Source: Thermosynechococcaceae cyanobacterium Okahandja (GTDB lineage Bacteria > Cyanobacteriota > Cyanobacteriia > Thermosynechococcales > Thermosynechococcaceae). From it: a DNA stretch of 64,000 bases. The translations under genes were made by a program, and so were the position numbers. This document shows, piece after piece, positions 58,691 through 64,000 of this stretch (position 1 is its first letter; each line of letters begins with the position of its first letter). Below the pieces are notes generated by a model. It was given only the letters and a program-made list of their open reading frames with translations, made no database searches and was not told the origin of the DNA. The DNA lies in assembly GCA_041530395.1 (NCBI GenBank), contig CP136945.1:1612001-1676000 (forward strand). The letters run 5' to 3'.

Positions 58691-59875
58691 TTAAGGGGAG
58701 GGGGTCTCAACTGCTTCTTGTTCTAGCACGTCTGTGAGGGGTTCGGCGGTGCTTGCCTGCAGGGGGGAGGCGACGCCAATGTATTGCTGGGTAATGGTGA
58801 GTAGCTCGTTGGTGGTAAAGGGTTTGCTGAGGTAGTCGGTGGCACCGGCAATTTTGGCGCGTAGCCGTTCCGGTAAGCCGACGAGGCTGGTGAGCATGAT
58901 GATGGGGGTGTAACGAAAGCGGGGGGTGTGGCGCAGTAGGGTGCACAACTCGTAGCCGTCGAGTTCGGGCATGGCAATGTCGCAAAAGATGAGGTCGGGG
59001 TTAAGTTGAAAAATAAGGCTGAGGGCGGTGAGGGGGTGGGCGATCGCGGTGGCTTCGTAGCCGGCCTCTTGGAGGGTGGATTCGACAACTTGACGGACGG
59101 TGGCGGCATCGTCAACGCAGACGACCCGGGGCGATCGCCGCCAGGCTAAGGGTGGGAAGGGACGGCTTTGGTTGTTGTTAGTGCTCTGGGAACTCAATTG
59201 AATATAGCCCTGATGTAGGTAGGGCAGCAGCAGTTTACCGACGGTGACCACATCGCGCCCTAAGCAGCGACTCAGTCGCCGCACACTGAGGTACTCCTGG
59301 ATCAGGGGTTCTAACTGCCGCAACCGCGGCTCGGGTGGGTTCGGCTTGAGGGTGGTGATTTCCAGCGGCTGATCGAGGGAACGTAGGTAGGGATGGAGTT
59401 TTTTCCATTCCCGCAGATGGCTGAGGCTATCGTTGAGCAGCAGGCTAAGGGGTAAGCTATGCCACTGGGGGGTAAGGGGGCTGCTGCTGCAAAACTTAAA
59501 CCAACCGCGATTGACGCTCACAATGTCAAAGAGGCTTTCCCGCAGGATTGATCGCCACAGGGTTTGAATTTGCGCCAAGGTGCAGTGGGATAGCAGCCAC
59601 CACAGGCACTCGTACTCTACCCAACTGGCACCGGAGCGGCTTTCAATTAACTCTTCGGGATTAGGCAGGGGAATGCCCTGGCCGTAGAGAAGATCTTGGA
59701 GCCGTTCTAGACCCTGGCTGTAGCGATCGGCAATATAGACCAGATGACCATGACTGAGGAACAGCAGCCACACTTGATTGCGCTCATCCTCGATGTATAG
59801 CTCGCCGGTGCGTTGCCCTAGGACTAGGGTCTGGCACAGGGTATAGATGTCGGTATCGTTGAGGCGCCCTTCCAT
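58691..59875 (-). CDS. PatA-type response regulator, operon 2
   Basis: 394 residues. The N-terminal PatA/DUF4388-type domain (MEGRLNDTDIYTLCQTLVL, TGELYIEDERNQVWLLFLSHGHLVYIAD) is followed by a helical segment and a receiver from about 255 (VCVDDAATV, FCDIAMPELDG, DYLSKPF) with all key residues intact. It lacks a DNA-binding domain. It is the first pathway gene of operon 2, and corresponds in position and layout to the gene at 21565 in operon 1, though the N-terminal domains differ strongly. Confidence 0.87.
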   Translation of the reverse strand: MEGRLNDTDIYTLCQTLVLGQRTGELYIEDERNQVWLLFLSHGHLVYIADRYSQGLERLQDLLYGQGIPLPNPEELIESRSGASWVEYECLWWLLSHCTLAQIQTLWRSILRESLFDIVSVNRGWFKFCSSSPLTPQWHSLPLSLLLNDSLSHLREWKKLHPYLRSLDQPLEITTLKPNPPEPRLRQLEPLIQEYLSVRRLSRCLGRDVVTVGKLLLPYLHQGYIQLSSQSTNNNQSRPFPPLAWRRSPRVVCVDDAATVRQVVESTLQEAGYEATAIAHPLTALSLIFQLNPDLIFCDIAMPELDGYELCTLLRHTPRFRYTPIIMLTSLVGLPERLRAKIAGATDYLSKPFTTNELLTITQQYIGVASPLQASTAEPLTDVLEQEAVETPSP

Positions 59876-59932
59876 GGTGGTACCGGTGGCGATCGCCCTT
59901 ATTATTGCCCTTATAAGGTAGCAGCGTAACGG

Positions 59933-60559
59933 CTAGCGCTGGGTATAGGAAGAGAGCAACTGTACCAATTGCTTGACGAGCGCTTCTTGGTCGCGGTTAA
60001 TCTGGGGAAAGTCAAAGTCCTCACGAATGTGCACCTCAAACCCCGGTACCACCTCAAGGCGGTTCCACGTTTCCGGCTGGGGCGAATTGGGAGAAGGCAC
60101 CTCCCGACGCACAGCACTGGCACGCACTGGCTCAGAGTAGCGATGCTCGGTGCGATCTTGTACCTGCTGTAAAAAGGCAAGGGCAGGATTAATCGGGGGC
60201 GGATTCAATTGTAGGTGCACCCCTTGCTCGAGGAGGGCGCGTAGCTCTGGCGTACTCATGCGGTAAACCAGCTTATAGATGGCACCCGCTGTGTAGCCTT
60301 CCATCAGGAGGCGGCGCACCACCAGCAGTTGTACCAAATGTCGATACCCATAGCGGCCTTCCCGACCAATGCGGGCAGGGCGATCAATGAGCTTGCAGGA
60401 GGTGTAGTGGCGCACCAAACGCGGGTTCACTTCCTCTAAAACGCGGTTTTTAGAGTCTTCTTGGGGCAGGTGTTGGGGCAGTAGCTCGTTGGCAATTTCT
60501 ACCAACTCATCTAATGACCATTGATCCTGAACGTGGATGTATTCTTGGATTGTTGCCAT
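59933..60559 (-). CDS. MerR-like transcriptional regulator
   Basis: About 208 residues. The winged helix of the MerR type spans about 40-110 (NPRLVRHYTSCKLIDRPARI, GREGRYGYRHLVQLLVVRRLL, GYTAGAIYKLVYRM). The C-terminal part is not a known effector domain; it has no cysteine pair for metal or redox sensing. The ATG at 60559 (MATIQEYIHVQDQW) is preferred over a TTG two codons upstream. It lies 57 nt upstream of the PatA-type gene of operon 2 on the same strand and may control that operon. Confidence 0.75.
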   Translation of the reverse strand: MATIQEYIHVQDQWSLDELVEIANELLPQHLPQEDSKNRVLEEVNPRLVRHYTSCKLIDRPARIGREGRYGYRHLVQLLVVRRLLMEGYTAGAIYKLVYRMSTPELRALLEQGVHLQLNPPPINPALAFLQQVQDRTEHRYSEPVRASAVRREVPSPNSPQPETWNRLEVVPGFEVHIREDFDFPQINRDQEALVKQLVQLLSSYTQR

Positions 60560-60626
60560 AATCAATTGAGTGCAGCCTTTTTTGAGTTTCTAACCCTACT
60601 CCTACCGTTGAAGTAAGAACGGTGTC

Positions 60627-60722
60627 AATTGTCTCTATCTAGCCTCTGGTGGGACACCCTTACCTACTCTGACGGCAGGGAGCGCCTATAGGTTTAGGTA
60701 ATTGAGACAATTTGCTCAGTTT
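60627..60722. repeat. Inverted repeat pair upstream of the MerR-like gene
   Basis: AATTGTCTC at 60627-60635 and its exact complement GAGACAATT at 60714-60722 flank 78 nt. The second arm also contains the small palindrome ATTG-AGA-CAAT. Both lie 68-163 nt upstream of the MerR-like start and are candidates for operator sites. The rest of the gap 60560-60946 has no gene that I can support; a tandem TTGGGTCTAA (two copies) occurs near 60775-60794. Confidence 0.45.
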
Positions 60723-60946
60723 ATCAGTGAACCATGAAGCTATATTATCGCATTTTTTTGATTCTGTATCATCTTGGGTCTAATTGGGTCTAATTTTGTT
60801 TTAGGCGAAAATGCCGTAAAAGCTATGATCCACAGCAGGATAACACACTTGCTCGGGAAAAATATATCACTACTGCAAGAACAAAATCCATCGCCGTACG
60901 ACCAAAAAATTTCGCCTCCCCTAGCGCGTTGACCTATGAACCAGAT

Positions 60947-62278
60947 TCAACTCAGATCAAAAATGTCTTGCAGTGTTGTCATAAAGTCTGGGTAGGAGAC
61001 AGCCGCGGCACTGGCTTGGTGAATGGTACTGGTGCCTTTGGCATTGAGCGCCGCGATCGCCAAACTCATGGCCATGCGGTGGTCGCCGTAGCTCTCTAAC
61101 GTAGTCCCCTGTAGGGGAGCGCCACCCCTAATATCAAGGCCATCGCTCAGTTCGCTGACCGCGGCTCCGAGGTGTTGCAGTTGGGTGGCAATGGCGGTGA
61201 GGCGATCGCTCTCCTTGACCCGCAACTCGGCGGCATCGCGAATCTGGGTTGTACCGGTGGCAAAGGCAGCGGCAACAGCAAGAATGGGAATTTCATCAAT
61301 TAAGCGAGGAATGAGAGCACCGGCAATCGTTGTGCCCCGCAGCGGCGCTGAGCGCACCCGCAGATCTGCAACGGGTTCGCCCGTGGCCATGCGTTGGTTT
61401 TCTAGGGTAATGTCGGCGCCCATCTCCCAGAGAACTTCTAAAATGCCGGTGCGGGTGGGGTTGACCCCCACATTGGTTAACAGTAGCTCTGAGCCGGGGG
61501 TAATGGAGGCGGCCACCAACCAAAAGGCGGCAGAACTAATATCGCCGGGGACAACGACGGTTTGAGCCGTGAGTTGACATGGGCCAGTGACCGCGACGGT
61601 TGCCGTTTCGGGGATGACCGTGACGTTTGCGCCAAAGGCTTGTAGCAGTCGCTCACTGTGATCGCGCGAGCGGTAGGGTTCCTGCACAATCGTTGTGCCT
61701 TCTGTGGTGAGAGCCGCCAACAGAATGGCGGATTTCACTTGGGCGGAGGCCACAGGGGTGGTGTAGGTAATGGGTTTAAGATCCCGCCCTAAGACGGCCA
61801 ATGGCGCACGGCGATGACCATCTCGCCCCCAAATTTGAGCGCCCATCTGGGTGAGGGGGGTAACCACCCGCCCCATCGGCCGCGATCGCAAGGAGGCATC
61901 CCCGGTCAGCGTAAAAAAGCAATCGGGCTGGGCCGCCAGTAGCCCCAACAGCAGCCGCATGGTGGTGCCGGAGTTGCCCGCATTTAGCACATCGAGGGGT
62001 TCCGCGAGGCGATCGCCCCCGCTCCCGACCACCGTGACATGGGTTGAGTTGAGTTCTGAAATCGTTGCCCCCAAAGCCCGAAAACAGGCCGCTGTACTAC
62101 AGGTATCCTCCCCCACCAGCAACCCTTGAATGTGGGTGGTGCCCGTGGCCAGTGCCCCCAGCATTAATGCCCGGTGGGAAATAGACTTGTCCCCGGGAAC
62201 TTGAATCGTCCCTCGCAGGGGCTGACCGTGGGGCTGAATATGCCATGTGTCATCGGCGGTAACTGTAATTGCAGCCAT
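60947..62278 (-). CDS. aroA: 5-enolpyruvylshikimate-3-phosphate synthase
   Basis: Sixth step of the shikimate pathway: joins phosphoenolpyruvate to shikimate-3-phosphate for aromatic amino acid, tocopherol and quinone synthesis. Motifs: [72 protein letters not shown] and [24 protein letters not shown]. The Gly in the LNAGNSGT loop is of the usual type. The frame opens at 62377, but the ATG at 62278 ([18 protein letters not shown]) is the family start. 443 residues, normal length. Confidence 0.96.
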   Translation of the reverse strand: MAAITVTADDTWHIQPHGQPLRGTIQVPGDKSISHRALMLGALATGTTHIQGLLVGEDTCSTAACFRALGATISELNSTHVTVVGSGGDRLAEPLDVLNAGNSGTTMRLLLGLLAAQPDCFFTLTGDASLRSRPMGRVVTPLTQMGAQIWGRDGHRRAPLAVLGRDLKPITYTTPVASAQVKSAILLAALTTEGTTIVQEPYRSRDHSERLLQAFGANVTVIPETATVAVTGPCQLTAQTVVVPGDISSAAFWLVAASITPGSELLLTNVGVNPTRTGILEVLWEMGADITLENQRMATGEPVADLRVRSAPLRGTTIAGALIPRLIDEIPILAVAAAFATGTTQIRDAAELRVKESDRLTAIATQLQHLGAAVSELSDGLDIRGGAPLQGTTLESYGDHRMAMSLAIAALNAKGTSTIHQASAAAVSYPDFMTTLQDIFDLS

Positions 62279-62453
62279 TAGCAAAACAAACGTCAACGTG
62301 CGTTTTTGATTGTCCCACGTCTGCTGGGGTTGATCACCCGTTCCGGTTGCGGATGGTGGCGAGGAAGAGCCAAGCATTGGGTTAAATTTCGTTGCAATTC
62401 GTTGGATTCTGTAGCGTGGATCGCATGGACAAATGAAATCTAGAGGCTATGAT

Positions 62454-62476
62454 GAACTCAAATTGCTTCTGAGTTC
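62454..62476 (+). promoter_or_regulatory. Stem-loop directly before the RRM gene start
   Basis: GAACTCA (62454-62460) and TGAGTTC (62470-62476) form a perfect 7-bp stem around a 9-nt loop, ending 5 nt before the ATG. If transcribed, it covers the ribosome-binding region. A TATGAT just upstream (62448-62453) could instead be a -10 box, in which case only part of the stem would be transcribed. Confidence 0.45.
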
Positions 62477-62481
62477 GGGTT

Positions 62482-62727
62482 ATGACACTGTACATCGGCA
62501 ACCTCTCCTATGACGCGACCGAGGAAAATCTGCGCGAAGTGTTTGAAAAGTATGGCGAAATTCGCCGGATTGTGTTGCCGGTGGATCGGGAAACAGGCAA
62601 ACGGCGTGGTTTTGCCTTTGTTGAACTGGTGGATGAAAGTCAAGAAACCGCCGCCATTGAGGATCTCGACGGTGCCACATGGCTAGGGCGCGTCCTTAAA
62701 GTTAATAAGGCCAAACCCAAGCAATAA
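62482..62727 (+). CDS. rbp: RNA-binding protein with one RRM domain
   Basis: 81-residue RRM protein of the cyanobacterial Rbp family, which binds mRNA and often responds to cold or guides thylakoid-related mRNAs. RNP2 is LYIGNL and RNP1 is RRGFAFVEL, each with the aromatic residues that contact RNA. It lacks the glycine-rich tail of the cold-induced Rbp class, so it is closer to RbpD. The stem-loop just before the ATG suggests control of translation. Confidence 0.93.
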   Translation: MTLYIGNLSYDATEENLREVFEKYGEIRRIVLPVDRETGKRRGFAFVELVDESQETAAIEDLDGATWLGRVLKVNKAKPKQ

Positions 62728-62806
62728 ACTATCAGCCGTCGGCCAAATCCACCGGACTAAGGGCATACTGGTAGGGAAGTGCTGTTGATAGTTAGCCGCT
62801 TTTGCT

Positions 62807-63346
62807 ATGCCCCGACGTTCTCCGCCGCCGCGATCGCCCGCGCGACCCCAGCCTAGCCGCGCAACCGAGTCTAAGATCAACTCCCGTACCCTTGCGGTGC
62901 TAGGGGGCGTTTTTATTATTGGCGTTGGTGTTGGCGTCACCTTTAGTAAAACCACCACCCTCAACCCCGATAACGTAGCCTCCACCCAGTTTATTGACCA
63001 AGCCGCCCCCAACCCGGATATTTGCGTCCAGTTTGGTGCCAGCGCCATTGCTGTGGATACCCGCATTTTTGTCACGTTTAATCCGTTTTCGGTGTTTGTC
63101 TCCCAACCGCTGATGCAGCCGGGCTGCGTGATTCGCGCCAACAACGTTGCCCTGCTAGAACAACGTAAACTTATTACGGGCGAGCAGTTACGCACCTGTC
63201 GGCAGCGGCTGAATACCTTCGGCTACGTGGGTAACCTAGAAGGCAACCCGGAGATTAGCTGTGTTTATCAAAGTAATACCGATAAAAATCTCTTTTTGAA
63301 GCTCTCGGGACTCAGCAGTGGCTCAGCAGACACCAACAATTTCTAG
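62807..63346 (+). CDS. DUF3172 membrane protein
   Basis: 179 residues. A proline- and arginine-rich cytosolic start (about 1-25) precedes one membrane helix (TLAVLGGVFIIGVGVGVTF), and the rest is a conserved domain with three cysteines (PDICVQFGASAIAVDTRIFV, QPGCVIRANNVALLEQRKL, GNLEGNPEISCVYQS) that fits my memory of DUF3172, found in cyanobacteria and plants. Function unknown. It precedes the mlaE-type gene by 9 nt, so the two are probably co-transcribed. Confidence 0.82.
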   Translation: MPRRSPPPRSPARPQPSRATESKINSRTLAVLGGVFIIGVGVGVTFSKTTTLNPDNVASTQFIDQAAPNPDICVQFGASAIAVDTRIFVTFNPFSVFVSQPLMQPGCVIRANNVALLEQRKLITGEQLRTCRQRLNTFGYVGNLEGNPEISCVYQSNTDKNLFLKLSGLSSGSADTNNF

Positions 63347-63355
63347 AGGATAGGT

Positions 63356-64000
63356 ATGCGGAAACGTTTCCGCGGGCGGTTTAATCAGGGAACTCAACGC
63401 CTTGGCTCTGCCTTCATGCTGGCGGGGAAAGTCACGTTTCATCTGCTGAAAGGGCGGATTTCCCTGCGCAATTGCATTGATCAAATGGCCTTGGTGGGGC
63501 CGGAGTCGGTGGGCGTGGCGCTCATTACCGCTGCCTTTGTGGGCATGGTGTTTACGATTCAGGTGGCCCGCGAATTTATTACCTTTGGCGCCACCTCAGC
63601 CGTTGGTGGGGTACTGGCGATCGCCCTGACGCGGGAACTCGGGCCGGTGCTCACGGCGGTGGTACTGGCCGGGCGAGTGGGGTCGGCCTTTGCCGCTGAA
63701 ATTGGCACGATGAAGGTCACGGAGCAGATTGATGCCCTGCATATGCTGGGGACCGATCCGGTGGACTACTTGGTGGTACCTCGTTTTATTGCCTGCCTGT
63801 TGATGCTGCCCATTTTGAATATTCTTTCGCTGGTGACCGGCCTGTGGGGGGGCATGATTATTGCCGATTATCTCTACGGTATTCCCCGCAGTATTTACAT
63901 TGAGTCAATTCAAAACTTTCTCCAGACGTGGGACATCTGGAGTTCGCTGATTAAATCCGGCATTTTTGGGGGGGTGGTGGCCATCATTGGCTGCAACTGG
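63356..64000 (+). CDS. mlaE: MlaE-family lipid ABC transporter permease (3' part outside window)
   Basis: Permease of the Mla/Tgd-type system that moves lipids between membranes. The visible 215 residues contain the family regions VGPESVGVALITAAFVGMVFTIQ split by the helices, LTRELGPVLTAVVLAGRVGSAFAAEIGTMKVTEQIDAL and YLVVPRFIACLLMLPIL, which include the conserved AAEIGTMKVTEQIDAL cytosolic loop. The ATG at 63356 follows a weak GGATAG. The partner ATPase and MCE protein are presumably beyond the window. Confidence 0.93.
   Translation, partial: MRKRFRGRFNQGTQRLGSAFMLAGKVTFHLLKGRISLRNCIDQMALVGPESVGVALITAAFVGMVFTIQVAREFITFGATSAVGGVLAIALTRELGPVLTAVVLAGRVGSAFAAEIGTMKVTEQIDALHMLGTDPVDYLVVPRFIACLLMLPILNILSLVTGLWGGMIIADYLYGIPRSIYIESIQNFLQTWDIWSSLIKSGIFGGVVAIIGCNW

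Noticed and set aside
60734-60793. 19-codon ORF starting MKLYYRIF in the gap before aroA
   Set aside because: No Shine-Dalgarno site and it ends within a short tandem repeat, so it is probably chance.

Overview
The window is chromosomal DNA of a cyanobacterium, most likely a thermophilic unicellular Thermosynechococcus-type strain. It carries psbO with a sequence very close to what I remember of the Thermosynechococcus elongatus protein, but not identical to it. It also has a high-light-inducible protein gene, rbcR, plmA, DUF2808, DUF3172 and UPF0367 proteins, an NtcA box, a CIRCE and K-box pair upstream of groESL, and many copies of the HIP1 octamer GCGATCGC (for example at 909-916 and 2490-2497). 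No transposase, prophage, plasmid gene or CRISPR array is visible. Both ends of the window cut a gene (glyQ on the left, an mlaE-type permease on the right).

Layout. 1-5.2 kb, all minus strand: glyQ, cysH, a gene-free structured block that runs into the 3' end of plsC, a DUF2808 protein, a UPF0367 protein, a CbbY-like phosphatase and a membrane protein. 5.4-9.5 kb: a large hybrid histidine kinase with a LOV-type blue-light domain. 9.5-16 kb: mtnP, a HerA-like ATPase, rbcR, a Coq4-family gene, tRNA-Asp, folC and a MORN-repeat protein. 16-21 kb: NtcA-linked amt with an orphan sugar-type permease, then groES-groL with their regulatory sites and a terminator. 21-29 kb: a long structured leader followed by chemosensory operon 1 (PatA-type regulator, CheY, CheW, chemoreceptor, CheA hybrid) and a degenerate receptor-like protein. 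29-34 kb, minus strand: gpsA, a small secreted protein, and trmJ, a beta-lactamase-fold protein, a LivG-type ATPase and a DUF6671 zinc-ribbon protein in tight succession. 34-41 kb: a 54-residue membrane peptide, plmA, an Hlip gene, a Ser/Thr kinase, psbO and a double oligopeptide-ABC ATPase. 41-47 kb: cellulose synthase with a PilZ domain, a PIN-TRAM protein, a glycine-zipper protein and an ABC ATPase. 47-60.6 kb, minus strand: chemosensory operon 2, with the same five-gene order, headed by a MerR-like regulator and coupled at its end to a Ski2-like helicase and ruvA. 60.9-64 kb: aroA, a short RRM protein, a DUF3172 protein and mlaE.

How the genes relate. Much of the window is signal input: a LOV kinase, two complete PatA-CheY-CheW-MCP-CheA pathways, a receptor-like orphan, a Ser/Thr kinase and a c-di-GMP-responsive cellulose synthase. 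In cyanobacteria such pathways control type IV pilus motility, phototaxis and cell aggregation, so this region may hold much of the motile-versus-sessile decision. That link is inference from families and proximity. The most unusual items are the LOV hybrid kinase, the repeated Thr-containing motif in the acidic linker of the second chemoreceptor, the coupling of CheA to a Ski2-like helicase, the structured leader of operon 1 and the hairpin-rich block next to plsC.
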